42,081 nucleotides of DNA, taken from the NCBI GenBank assembly GCA_018303425.1, contig JAGVYF010000021.1, positions 1-42,081 of the forward strand. The letters run 5' to 3'. A program made the translations under genes and the position numbers. This document shows positions 25,401 to 34,358 of this stretch, one piece after another. The stretch is from Candidatus Woesearchaeota archaeon (GTDB lineage: Archaea > Nanobdellota > Nanobdellia > Woesearchaeales > JAGVYF01). Position 1 is the first letter of the stretch. Every line of letters begins with the position of its first letter. The notes below the pieces were generated by a model that saw only the letters and a program-made list of their open reading frames with translations, did no database searches and had not been told where the DNA came from.

Positions 25401-28371
25401 CTAAAATAAACCCAAATTGGTTAAACTTTTCAATGGGTTTTGAAGAAATAATTTGAATAATATATGGCTCTTGAGAACTCCTAAGTATTGTCCTATCTGG
25501 CGCAGGCAATCCGCTCCCCGTATCAATAATTGCAATTGCGACTTGGGGCAAAACCTTGTCAATTTGAATTGTATTTGTCTTTATAGTCTCAGAATTCCCC
25601 CCCGAATCAACAGAATAATAACTAACTGGGGTTGTTTGACCAAGTGAAATTGAATTTAAAAAACTTGTAATGGGATTACATCCAGTTCCAGTGCAATAGA
25701 AGGTTTGAGCGCAACCAAACTCAGAACTATGTCCTTGCTTTCTCTGCGCAGGGTCCTGACAGTCAAACATTAATTCAAAATCGTTATGCAACCAGTCGGC
25801 TGTACAAGTTTGAGATGCGCCCCTTATATTAGTTATTGGGCTTTTTTGATCAATAGTAAACCTTATTTCGTCATTTTCTGAACCAATAATTGCGCCAGTT
25901 TCAAGTAGTTCACATTTTACATAGAATTTATGATGAGACTTTAAAGGAGAAACATCAACAGTTGCAGTATGCAATAAATTGTTAGTGGTTTCAAATAAAT
26001 TTGTCATATGCGCATAACTATTTATACTATCACTGTACTTACAAGTAGCAGCTCTTACGCTAGTTATACTTAATTGAATATTTTCATAATAGTTTAATGT
26101 TCCGGTGGGAGATGGATTAATTAAACTCATGTCCCCATGAACATTAATTAAAACATTATCCGTTTTAATATTGCCGGACCTGTCACTGCATTCATAATTA
26201 AAAACATGATAACCGTCAGGAATGCCAGTGTAATGAATAGTTTTATCAGAAATTAATTCATCAATGATTTCATCTACCGCATTAAATTTGGTATTACCTT
26301 GTAAAAGACTACCTTTGCAGCTTACTAAAGTATCTGCATTGTCTCTCGCCGAAATTGTAATGTCTACCTTAGACGTCCAGTTATCTTCATCATTTTCTTG
26401 AGGAGTTGAAACATATGAAACATTTACGCTTGGTTGTTCTCCATCAACATAAAACTTAAAACTTTTAACCTCTTCAAGATTTTTGGATTTATCTACGGAA
26501 TAATAAGTTAATGTATAAAAATCGCTATCTCCTATTACTTTTGAAAATTTGCTTCCTGAAGCGGGTATAGTTGGATAGGTCCAGTTTTTTTCAATTGCGT
26601 AATATGTGATAGTGTCAGTACCAGAATAAAGGTTATCAAAAACTGAAAAACCTATTTCAATATTTTGCGGCGTAACGGGGGTATTAGCAACTATAGTTAT
26701 AGGTGCCACATTATCAGATTGGCAATCATAATCTGTTTCAGCGCAATCCCTTAATAAATTACCATCTGCATCTTTAATACATCGGCCAATCCATTTACAT
26801 GTTCCTATTCCGAATATATCCTCGCTTCTGTTCAGTATCCTGTTAGTTGCTGAATCAAGTTGTATGCCGACAAATTTTGAACCGGTGCAATCTTCTTGCG
26901 TTTTATAATCAGCGCACCCTATCTGAGTACTATCAATACATGCATTTGGCGAGTCTATCCTATTTGTATAACGGCACTCTTCTCCGACTAAATCACATAT
27001 ATTAACACTGCATCCTCCCAATAAGGCATTTGATGGAGATATACACTTACTGCAGTCTTGATATTCTGCCTGAGAAGGACGGCACACCCCTATTCCTAAT
27101 TCATCTTGTTCAGATGTTTGCCATTCACAATCGGATACCCCGCAGGTATTTTGTCCGCAAGAACTTTGACTTTTATAATCATAACAAGAGGTTATTTGCA
27201 TACATTCATTATATGTATCAACACTAAATCGCGAATAGTCTAAATAACATGACGCATACGAACATTGCGGCAGGAAAAATAAACCAAAAGGCGTTGCGCA
27301 TTCGCCGCAATTTCCCCGAGGATTGCATGAACCAGATATGCAGACGGCATTGGTTTGAAGGTCACAATTAAAAACTCTCACAATTTGATTTTGAAGATTG
27401 CATCTTGCTTCATAATTCTCATCGCAAAATTGATTAGTGATTGAAGCAGAATTTAATCTAACGCATAACTTATCCATTGCGCCAACAGTCAGAACATTAG
27501 AATACTTATTCACAGCGTTATTTGTTGAATCATAATAAAAAGCTCTAACCCTATAAGAATATGCATTATTATATGCAATAGCCGAATCAATATGGCTTCC
27601 ATTGGTTATACCGGACTTTATAGGATACCAATCACATAACAATGGATCCTCAGAATTACACCTTTCAAGAATAACATTAGTAGGCTGGCAGTTTGTTACT
27701 GGAAATGACCATATTAAACGTATTGCTTTTTGTCCGGAAATTGCTTGTGCCACCTGCAAATTTGCAGAAACCGGATTTTGACTGCAGCTTATTGGACAAC
27801 GGCATGCATTAACTGTACCAGATGCTCCGCAATTTCCCGCGCAATCAGATAAAGCCCCTTCTGCCTTTGTATCTAAAGTGCCGTCACAAATTTCATAAAA
27901 ATCAATTTGGTTATTTCCACATAAAGTTTGATAAAATAGGGGCGTTGGTTGGGGAGGAAGCAATATTGTTAAATTATTCAGAGTTTGATTAAGGATTGTT
28001 AGATTTGTTGGAGTCGTCGCGCCTGTATCTACAGTTAAATTAGGTTCTTGTTCAATAATGCCACATATTTCGTCGCACTCGGTTTCACCGGGATAAAAAT
28101 TAACTTGAGAACATTGATTACGTACCACGCTTAATATACTTTGCCCGGGGTCACAACAACAGCCAGTATCGCAAAGATCGGTCTCAACAGCCGAACATGC
28201 CTGGTTTGGATAAAAAAAAAAATTTCCTATATCTGTACATTCCTCTCCAAGCGTAAATTGACATCCATTAGGACTAACGCAACAGCCTTCTACTGCTAAA
28301 ACTGAATCTAAATTTACTAAAAATGTAAACATTAATACAAAAAATAATATAATCATTCCCTTTTTTTTCAT
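22411..28371 (-). CDS. Giant Cys-rich membrane-anchored surface protein (1986 aa)
   Basis: Signal peptide at 1-26 (ends DSVLA, then VEGCC). A Cys-rich head follows (about 27-190, CC and CCC clusters), then an FN3-type domain (about 195-295, with IRLIWSFPVTNCQPTNVIL). More Cys-rich modules reach about 550, then many Ig-like or beta-sandwich repeats to about 1700 (recurring DKQGP, ID-like and CKYS words). Two thrombospondin type 3 calcium repeats come near the end: DSDNDGIFDRADQC and DEDGDKVRDQLDLCPNTPLGEP. A membrane helix spans about 1840-1865, and a basic cytoplasmic tail of about 121 residues ends KKKKRK. It would be an extended adhesin-like or scaffold protein. It is coupled to a pilin-like gene by a 4-nt overlap. 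No enzymatic domain is visible. Confidence 0.8.
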   Translation of the reverse strand: MKKKGMIILFFVLMFTFLVNLDSVLAVEGCCVSPNGCQFTLGEECTDIGNFFFYPNQACSAVETDLCDTGCCCDPGQSILSVVRNQCSQVNFYPGETECDEICGIIEQEPNLTVDTGATTPTNLTILNQTLNNLTILLPPQPTPLFYQTLCGNNQIDFYEICDGTLDTKAEGALSDCAGNCGASGTVNACRCPISCSQNPVSANLQVAQAISGQKAIRLIWSFPVTNCQPTNVILERCNSEDPLLCDWYPIKSGITNGSHIDSAIAYNNAYSYRVRAFYYDSTNNAVNKYSNVLTVGAMDKLCVRLNSASITNQFCDENYEARCNLQNQIVRVFNCDLQTNAVCISGSCNPRGNCGECATPFGLFFLPQCSYASCYLDYSRFSVDTYNECMQITSCYDYKSQSSCGQNTCGVSDCEWQTSEQDELGIGVCRPSQAEYQDCSKCISPSNALLGGCSVNICDLVGEECRYTNRIDSPNACIDSTQIGCADYKTQEDCTGSKFVGIQLDSATNRILNRSEDIFGIGTCKWIGRCIKDADGNLLRDCAETDYDCQSDNVAPITIVANTPVTPQNIEIGFSVFDNLYSGTDTITYYAIEKNWTYPTIPASGSKFSKVIGDSDFYTLTYYSVDKSKNLEEVKSFKFYVDGEQPSVNVSYVSTPQENDEDNWTSKVDITISARDNADTLVSCKGSLLQGNTKFNAVDEIIDELISDKTIHYTGIPDGYHVFNYECSDRSGNIKTDNVLINVHGDMSLINPSPTGTLNYYENIQLSITSVRAATCKYSDSINSYAHMTNLFETTNNLLHTATVDVSPLKSHHKFYVKCELLETGAIIGSENDEIRFTIDQKSPITNIRGASQTCTADWLHNDFELMFDCQDPAQRKQGHSSEFGCAQTFYCTGTGCNPITSFLNSISLGQTTPVSYYSVDSGGNSETIKTNTIQIDKVLPQVAIAIIDTGSGLPAPDRTILRSSQEPYIIQIISSKPIEKFNQFGFILANGGTHVLPTPYPNSADKTVWQTYLNPSSFTNLVTRGIFQMDAMAEHGWRINENLDEQSLFYINTQVSGQQPVGTAPASIVLTEVKNRDAIISSSILNGKSVYQLKNTDIYINGTVSGLERLWYFIGSQKIEVPIINQKFEISPSLLMLDGAELETTLYFIGTNVEGKQYTKTFSFLIDKQGPVPSSYELENSDGAIIKTPLPVIVVIYDEPTELIRYGLRNFDIQMNVTRLNDRTFRFTVSEPLSNGCYRLYVNANDTLNNIPLFDYEIGFGIDVLETQIILESPHHGVAGQANIELRARTTWPASCKYSFIEPTNFEFPLLLNFDITGVLQHKKSSFTVVNEQPFYIICDDGRSVVKQAFILKVDTTFPEIIKAVADPPIVSQQGINSKLQVETDEQSTICKFSTTSASYDQMRYFPGESKDVSDSYKKIHYKPLPFNARPRTETYYVQCEDLSGKLTSKKNIDFKVEEQVLNIEVQSPPVYTSERFIDLNFTTNEVADCKYKNVSGRWQVISSNSLSHGYKLGRLEPVTHTIDLECSTITSLTGALSNPEIAELTYTFTIDVSKPNLLSVSGGNYSCSAGNKSKLGISFNANDNESKIASYNFDVIDDKGTTILANQTSNDPQFNIDLSSTNSKNGSKKYEIIAVAVNGAGLKSLSKKSSPIFIKTSLDPECKERKVPNLVFRVLPSSAGVNVLLVCNDESGCDAASLKYGTSSELGCAPVNQYSGQIELSESIFFCGKACDSVGNCATKQEKIDVQAGDSDNDGIFDRADQCKDTLEGAVVDKEGCSEIQRYLDEDGDKVRDQLDLCPNTPLGEPVDNNGCILISRFVNNTSVIPLIIEEESNIFNTILFLFLVIALLGGLSYFVYLKYLVPSQGSYTFMPKQRIQPIKRIIIPKKPIEYSKKTGSELFKSLEETTKGKIFDKLSRFIKKEEHDLFHLLEKATNLRKTKSSKSEEVFEQLSKITSFRRDSKSSIDELGKFVNASTIKKKKRK

Positions 28372-28474
28372 CTATTTACCCGGTCCATATTATTATAAAT
28401 ATATAACAAAATTATTCTTTATATAACTATCGCTTTTATTATTTCAATTTATCAAAATAAAATACACTCATTTT

Positions 28475-28555
28475 TCGCCAGTATATAACTAATAATGTCA
28501 GTGAGCTTTTGACATCTCACCAGAAGCAAAGTTACGAGATATGTCTATCAAAACC
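28475..28555. other. Intergenic stretch with short words shared with the IS remnant
   Basis: TCGCCAGTATA (28475-28485) also occurs beside the transposase remnant (about 9265-9275). TTACGAGATA (28532-28541) recurs in reverse orientation near 8733-8742, with a weakly similar sequence beyond it. A small hairpin GTGAG...CTCAC lies at 28501-28520. It may be the trace of an insertion-sequence end in the 213-bp gap between two surface genes. No gene is visible here. Confidence 0.2.
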
Positions 28556-28584
28556 AGACGCCCCTATAATCTAAAAAATCGAAT

Positions 28585-29736
28585 TTAAATTTCAAATTCC
28601 ACTCTCTTCCTTGCTCTAAGTCCATAAGGATCTTTAATTGTAATTGTAACCTCGTGCCTTCCTGGACCAACTAAAATAGGTTGCATATAAAAAGTGCCAT
28701 CTAGTTCATTAAAAGCAGAATTATCAATTGTAATCTCTAATGCATCTTCATCAGGGTCAAATATAAAAGGAGTGATTTCAACTCTATTGGGAAAAACAAT
28801 TACCGCAATATCAAAAAAAACCGGCGGCCTATTTTCTCTCACAAATTTAAAACTATAGGCGTGACCATCAATAACAGATTTAAAATCAGTAATCTCAATT
28901 AAATCCCCATCGATTTCTGTAGAAGCAATATCATTAATTACTTTTACATAAAAACCCTCATAATATTCTTGTAATTCATTGTAATTATTTAATATATCAA
29001 AATTAGAATAGGAAACCTCTGATTTGGTCAATGCTTTAATAAACTCATGAAACTTTTCTAATCGGATATTAAATTCTTGATTAAATACTTTTAATTCAAA
29101 AATCTGATTATCTATGGTATAATTAATTGGAAAATATAAATTAAATAAAATATTTGAATTTCCAATGATTGTTTCAGCAATCGGTAATTGGTATTCCACG
29201 CCTTCAAAAAGAGTATCAAGTTTACTGCACTCTATTATTTTTTGTTCTATATATGCATCCAATTGTTTTTGTATTGAACCTGTTCTTGCATAAGATAAAC
29301 ATGGTTGAAAGTTTTCGTTCCTCGCATTTAAACCTTCTGAATTACAAAGGTTGGGAATTTTGTCTCTTCCAAAAAAAGGAAATAATGTCGATTCTTGTCT
29401 AAAAGGAAATGGAATAACCTTTCCCGAAGGAAGCGGCTGATTAGATATACCCACTAAAATCCTATTTCCAAGATAATTAATTTTTTTATCTTCTTCTGTT
29501 AAAAAAATCTTGCCTCCTTGATTTCCGATTAAAGCCAGTCCATCAGTTGCAGTCCGTTGTAAACATTTGGTTACATATGACGTTAATAATGTATTTTTTA
29601 ATGCTGACTGTGTTGAGGTAACTAAACTATTATTTTCCTGAATAAAAGTTGTAAGAACATAAAGAAATAAAAAAATCATAAGAATAACTGCGCCTAATAT
29701 AATAAATACCGTTATTTGTGACTTTTTTTGGAACAT
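28585..29736 (-). CDS. Pilin-like signal-anchor protein with C-terminal beta domain
   Basis: 383 aa. MFQKKS, then QITVFIILGAVILMIFLFLY: a charged n-region, S-Q junction and long hydrophobic helix (about 8-30), again of prepilin type but without the usual E. A helical linker follows, then a mixed domain with Cys (VTKCLQRTATDGLALIGNQGGKI). The C-terminus is a beta-sandwich like a cadherin or PKD-type repeat (PPVFFDIAVIVFPNRVEITPFIFDPDEDALEITID ending DPYGLRARKRVEFEI). It starts 5 nt after the stop of the 1267-aa gene, so both are in one transcript. The FDPDEDALE stretch suggests calcium binding. Confidence 0.65.
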   Translation of the reverse strand: MFQKKSQITVFIILGAVILMIFLFLYVLTTFIQENNSLVTSTQSALKNTLLTSYVTKCLQRTATDGLALIGNQGGKIFLTEEDKKINYLGNRILVGISNQPLPSGKVIPFPFRQESTLFPFFGRDKIPNLCNSEGLNARNENFQPCLSYARTGSIQKQLDAYIEQKIIECSKLDTLFEGVEYQLPIAETIIGNSNILFNLYFPINYTIDNQIFELKVFNQEFNIRLEKFHEFIKALTKSEVSYSNFDILNNYNELQEYYEGFYVKVINDIASTEIDGDLIEITDFKSVIDGHAYSFKFVRENRPPVFFDIAVIVFPNRVEITPFIFDPDEDALEITIDNSAFNELDGTFYMQPILVGPGRHEVTITIKDPYGLRARKRVEFEI

Positions 29737-29741
29737 TTTCC

Positions 29742-32700
29742 TTAATTTTTGGTAACAATAACTTGAGCTAAGTTAAATTGGCCATGTTGATTAACTGCAA
29801 TCAGTGAAATAGTTTTAATGCCCGGTGTTTTAAATAATAAATAAGCAGGACCTTCATACTGCACCCCTTTAAATTCCCCATTTATAATTTCGGAAGAATC
29901 AGTATCCCAATAATAAGTTACACCATCCTCTGGATTCGCAACCCTCAAAATAATATTATCATTATAAAAATATCCTGTTCCAGATAAAGGCAATTCTATC
30001 TCGGCGTCAGGAGGACTAAAACTTGTAAATGTTTTTGAATTTAACCTTAGCGCAGAAGTTGCATACTGCCATATTTCTTCAAATGAATCAATATTAGTAT
30101 TAAATGAAAATAGTTTATAATTTGCATAACTTGAATCCGGATCTGAAATAATAGGTTGGCAAAAAACATTTATTTTATTTACTAATTTGCAGACATCTGT
30201 TTTAAATCCATTATAGTCAACAGACATAAACAAATGTTCAGGGTCTGGCTGTTCAAGCACCCCTAAAACCTCTTTACTCCCTAATTTTGAAAAATAGAGT
30301 CTATTAAAATCCCTAACCCCTGTAAAAAACTCAGCGCCTTGAATTTCGCCCCTTATCCCTCTTAAAATCGGCCTAATTACCGATAAAATTAATTCAATCG
30401 CTACATCTAATGGATCTTTTATGAAAGAAATAAAAAGTTGATCACCAAATATGCTATCTATATAAACATTATTTTTTGAATAAATGACAGTGTTATATTC
30501 CTCATTATACCAAAGTTTGTTGTTACCATTAACACATCTCCCATAAACATCTCCTTCTGCTTCAAAATCATTACAATTTAAATCAACTAACCCGGCAAAT
30601 TCTTCTAATTTATTTGCATTTAAAGACGTTCCAAGTATAACCTTACTGGATGTTTTTAATACACAAAAATTATTTGCGCCTCCTTCTGATAAAAATGTTG
30701 CAAGAGTAGGATCATCCAAATAAGGCAAAGTATTTTCAGGAGTATCGCAATATAAACTAAATTCATTAGAAGATTCTTTTTCGGCCTGTTGCAATAATTT
30801 AGTTGCTAAAATTTTTGTTCTGGTGCTCCAGGTACCATCCTTACAATAAAAGTCCCCGGCTGATTCTTCTTCAAATACACATCTTTCACCATTCCAGCAC
30901 GTAGTTTGTTCAGGACAATAAGCTGAAGACGAACCGTCCCATTTTTCAGCCAAATATACGTCTGTCCAAATGCCGGAACTGTCCCTATCTAAAACACACG
31001 CTTGCAAAACTGGATCTCCAAAATTTCCTCCTGCAAGTAAATCAAGAGAAGTTGTTTCTTGTATTCCTGAACTTGCATCAATACATGCTCTGCCTGTCCA
31101 ACACTGAGAATCTGCACAACAAACGCTTTCAATATTATCAGGAGTTGATTTTATTGTGTCTCTAGCTACAACATTATAAAGACCATATAATTTTTTAGAC
31201 CATTTGCCATTTGGAGAACATACATACCCTTCAACAATATTACAGGAACTCAAACCAACAGGATTTACTATTTTACTAAAATCTCCGTGAACAACTGAGG
31301 TTTTTGAATCTGAACACGAAAGTAACCCATTTGAACTGTACAATATATCGGCATCTTCTGAATTCGGATCAAAATCTGCAACCGCAGTTCCTTCTTCTAA
31401 TAAATTTCCATTCCAACAATAATTATTACCATCTTGATAGTATTCATTAATATCATCACCGCAACATTGCGTACCAGACCATAAATTTCCAGGAATAGAG
31501 TTACATGCACTTTCATCTGAATCAAGATCATTTATCCATAAGTTTGGCCTCGTAGCTGAATTATATGACTCCCCACTGCAAACGAAATCAGTCCCTTCTT
31601 TTACTAAATGCATTTTATCTATAAAAATTAAATTATGATAATTAACTGAACCTATTGAGAAATCAGAACCATCCTCTGCAGATGCTTGTTTATTTACTCT
31701 TAATTCGATAATATTAACCTCATTATTGCTTATAATCTCATTTACAGGGATTCTAATTTTTATCCATTTTTGTAACCCTTGGCCATTTGAAGAGTATTGA
31801 GAATTTAAAATTGGCTGATTAAACAATGTTTGATAATGAGAGCCTTCATTACCATTTGTGTTTTGTAATTTTTGACCGCCAATATATAACTCCAGATTTA
31901 AATCATCTACGGCATATACAAAAAATTCAATATAATCAAAACTTGACCAGTCATTTAATTTTGAATCTGCTAAAAAGCTCCCAACAGGATTTTTATCATT
32001 AAGAAATATAGATAAACTATACACGTCTTCTAAATAGCTTGTTCTTAAACCCCAGCCATACGGCCCGGGCTGACCTGCTGAAGATGTAAATTCTTTGATC
32101 GTATTTAAAAATGAACCCGGCAGTCTAAACTCATTATTATCTTTATTAACACAAAGTAAAGCATCTGGACAACATTCTATAAATCTTGAATCTATATCTT
32201 CTTTGGCGCAAATAAATCTTGCAGCAATCTCTCTATTGTCAATCGTAGTAGTTTGCCCTACCGACGTATGAGGAACTCCTGTTCCTGTCGCGGAAGCCTG
32301 AATTGAAGGAGAAATTCCGCTTTGCAAATACTCCTCCCAGTCTAAGCTTGTAGCAGTTGATGTATCTGAAGAAGGACCAATACCGGGAGAGGATACAGTC
32401 AACTCTCGAGGAGCAGGATTTTGTAGCCGCCCTCCTTCGGGCAATTGTATTCCATTCTTCGTGTCTGGAACTAAAGAATTTGCATCACATGTATGCCAAT
32501 AATCTCCGTTAGATAACATTTCATATTCAAATGTTTGCATATTATTATCAATATTTTCCGCAGTAAATATTTTAAAAACTTGGCCGGATAATAATTCCTC
32601 TCTTGTATCCATCCATTGTCCTCCATAGCAGGCTATAGTATTTAATGATACAATTCGCCCTGTATCTTCTTGACCATCATCACCGCAACAAGATTCAGCA

Positions 32701-33545
32701 GATAATTCCGGATTCCACGAATTTGTGCCGCATCTGTTACATTCGGCTTCATTTTGATCTCCGTCATTTTGCCAGTCTTGTGACAAATCTAAATCATTAA
32801 AATAAAATTTAGAACCTTCTTCTCTTAATCTGCACCCGTCGTCAATCCTGATTACATTAACTGGAACTGGTTCTTCTTTTCCATACAATTGGCTTTCATA
32901 ACACACTAAACGACCATTACTAGTATCTGATTGCATGGTTACCCCGTCATAACAACACCGACCATCTGGATCCCCTGCGCTATTCAATGCTCCTCTTATA
33001 TCTGCGCAACAAACCCCCTGTTCTGAAAAATATGTTGCAGAATCACAACTTCCTAAAGTTCCGCATTGCACGTTGCCATTAACTTTTAAATATGCTGCAA
33101 AAGAGGGAGGAGTATAAGAGTAAGGCGCAGGAGAAGAAATAGGATAATTACAAAAAGGCAAAGAAGTAGGGAAAAGATCTGTAATATGTAGAGAGGAGGG
33201 TTCAAATTTAGTTTCGATATTTATCGTGCCAGTACTCCCTTCCGGAATATGCTGAGCATATTGGGGCTGCTTAATACGACACCACAAATCTAATTGCGCT
33301 GCGCGATTATTTTGCAATGAATCGTACTCTGCTTGAGAAAGGCACCTGCCCCCAACTAAATTATTTGAAGAAGAACAAGCTCCTTGAACCCAATATGGAT
33401 CTAAACATTGGTTATGACTTAAATGATTAAAATAAGTTACAGGCGCGCCTATTGCAGACCAAACAGAATATGTTTCTGCAGAAACTAAAGAAGATAAAAG
33501 GGAACCAAATAATAAAAATATTAAAATTATTTTACAATTTTTCAA
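29742..33545 (-). CDS. Giant secreted Cys-rich surface protein (1267 aa)
   Basis: Signal peptide at 1-23 (ends LVSA, then ETYSVW). It starts at TTG 33545, with GGGG about 12 nt before it. The body has dozens of Cys in short modules such as CCADI, CCYDG, CCGDD, CCADSQCWTGRACID and CPEQTTCWNGERC. These look like small disulfide-stapled repeats with WNG or W.GRAC words. A jelly-roll-like region near 500-640 (YIEFFVYAVDDLNLELYIGG) and a PKD-like domain at the C-terminus (about 1180-1267, YYWDTDSSE and GIKTISLIAVNQHGQFNLAQVIV) complete it. No C-terminal anchor is seen, so it is secreted or held by partners. First gene of the surface block. Confidence 0.75.
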   Translation of the reverse strand: MKNCKIILIFLLFGSLLSSLVSAETYSVWSAIGAPVTYFNHLSHNQCLDPYWVQGACSSSNNLVGGRCLSQAEYDSLQNNRAAQLDLWCRIKQPQYAQHIPEGSTGTINIETKFEPSSLHITDLFPTSLPFCNYPISSPAPYSYTPPSFAAYLKVNGNVQCGTLGSCDSATYFSEQGVCCADIRGALNSAGDPDGRCCYDGVTMQSDTSNGRLVCYESQLYGKEEPVPVNVIRIDDGCRLREEGSKFYFNDLDLSQDWQNDGDQNEAECNRCGTNSWNPELSAESCCGDDGQEDTGRIVSLNTIACYGGQWMDTREELLSGQVFKIFTAENIDNNMQTFEYEMLSNGDYWHTCDANSLVPDTKNGIQLPEGGRLQNPAPRELTVSSPGIGPSSDTSTATSLDWEEYLQSGISPSIQASATGTGVPHTSVGQTTTIDNREIAARFICAKEDIDSRFIECCPDALLCVNKDNNEFRLPGSFLNTIKEFTSSAGQPGPYGWGLRTSYLEDVYSLSIFLNDKNPVGSFLADSKLNDWSSFDYIEFFVYAVDDLNLELYIGGQKLQNTNGNEGSHYQTLFNQPILNSQYSSNGQGLQKWIKIRIPVNEIISNNEVNIIELRVNKQASAEDGSDFSIGSVNYHNLIFIDKMHLVKEGTDFVCSGESYNSATRPNLWINDLDSDESACNSIPGNLWSGTQCCGDDINEYYQDGNNYCWNGNLLEEGTAVADFDPNSEDADILYSSNGLLSCSDSKTSVVHGDFSKIVNPVGLSSCNIVEGYVCSPNGKWSKKLYGLYNVVARDTIKSTPDNIESVCCADSQCWTGRACIDASSGIQETTSLDLLAGGNFGDPVLQACVLDRDSSGIWTDVYLAEKWDGSSSAYCPEQTTCWNGERCVFEEESAGDFYCKDGTWSTRTKILATKLLQQAEKESSNEFSLYCDTPENTLPYLDDPTLATFLSEGGANNFCVLKTSSKVILGTSLNANKLEEFAGLVDLNCNDFEAEGDVYGRCVNGNNKLWYNEEYNTVIYSKNNVYIDSIFGDQLFISFIKDPLDVAIELILSVIRPILRGIRGEIQGAEFFTGVRDFNRLYFSKLGSKEVLGVLEQPDPEHLFMSVDYNGFKTDVCKLVNKINVFCQPIISDPDSSYANYKLFSFNTNIDSFEEIWQYATSALRLNSKTFTSFSPPDAEIELPLSGTGYFYNDNIILRVANPEDGVTYYWDTDSSEIINGEFKGVQYEGPAYLLFKTPGIKTISLIAVNQHGQFNLAQVIVTKN

Positions 33546-33570
33546 GTATCTATCAAACCCCTTTTTAATG

Positions 33571-33589
33571 TCTTATAATATTTATAAGA
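33571..33589. promoter_or_regulatory. 19-bp palindrome with TATA box before the surface operon
   Basis: TCTTATAA-TAT-TTATAAGA, perfect 8-bp arms, 26-44 bp before the TTG of the 1267-aa gene. It contains a TATA-like word on either strand, and a second TATA-like word lies at about 33595-33604. It may be a repressor site over the promoter, or only the symmetry of an AT-rich box. The rest of 33546-33776 shows no gene. Confidence 0.4.
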
Positions 33590-33776
33590 TTATAATATTT
33601 AAAGGTTTGCATTAATAATTCCAAAAAACTAATAAGAGTAGAATGTAAGGAATTATATTTGAATAAATCACTCTCAAGATTAATCTTATTCCTCAAAAAT
33701 AAGCCCGTTAAATCATTAATTAAATAACCAATATAAATCTATTTTGATATGCTTATTATAAATAAAAAGAGATATT

Positions 33777-34358
33777 TTAAAATTGTTTTAATGATTGTTT
33801 CGCCTCTTTAGGATGCATGCCTAAAGTAATTCCAAATGCGATTAAATCGTGCGCTGCGCGCATTTCATAAGGAAATCTTGCGAAAGAAGCAATTAACATT
33901 TTTAGGCTATATTTTCTACAAATTTGAATATTTTGTGACATCCTCCCTAAAAAATTAACTCTTAATCCTTTGTTTGATTTTAACAATAAATTAAAATTGA
34001 ATCCTACAACTTTTTTTTTCTTTTCAATAATTTTTGCAAGCACCTGGTTTAACCCAGACCTTTTTGAGTGAGTTAAATCCTTTTTTGAGTCTGTCTCTAA
34101 ATTAAAAATAATCTCAAACTGCCCTTTTTCTATTACATGTCTGTTGTTTTCTGAAGATTCAACTAATATTATTTTTGAAAGTTGCCGGGCTTTTTGAATT
34201 TCACAGGATTTGCACAAGATTGCAGAATATGTCCCTTCTAACTTTAAATCTTGAAATTCTTTTAATGAATAAATAAAACATAATTTGTTAAAGCCTAATT
34301 GTTCAGACATATATATAAATTCTTTTTCATTTTTATTTGGAAATACAAAGTCAATCAT
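33777..34358 (-). CDS. rnp3: RNase P protein component 3 (p30)
   Basis: 193 aa. The p30 family features are a TIM-barrel start (MIDFVFPNKNEKEFIYMSEQLGF), a middle with VGFNFNLLLKS, and the highly conserved end RKYSLKMLIASFARFPYEMRAAHDLIAFGITLGMHPKEAKQSL. It is one of the four or five protein subunits that fold and activate archaeal RNase P RNA for tRNA 5' processing. Slightly shorter than typical (about 210-230 aa). Its start overlaps the end of ttuA by 8 nt, so it is co-translated with the thiolation enzyme, an uncommon pairing but consistent with tRNA maturation. Confidence 0.85.
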   Translation of the reverse strand: MIDFVFPNKNEKEFIYMSEQLGFNKLCFIYSLKEFQDLKLEGTYSAILCKSCEIQKARQLSKIILVESSENNRHVIEKGQFEIIFNLETDSKKDLTHSKRSGLNQVLAKIIEKKKKVVGFNFNLLLKSNKGLRVNFLGRMSQNIQICRKYSLKMLIASFARFPYEMRAAHDLIAFGITLGMHPKEAKQSLKQF

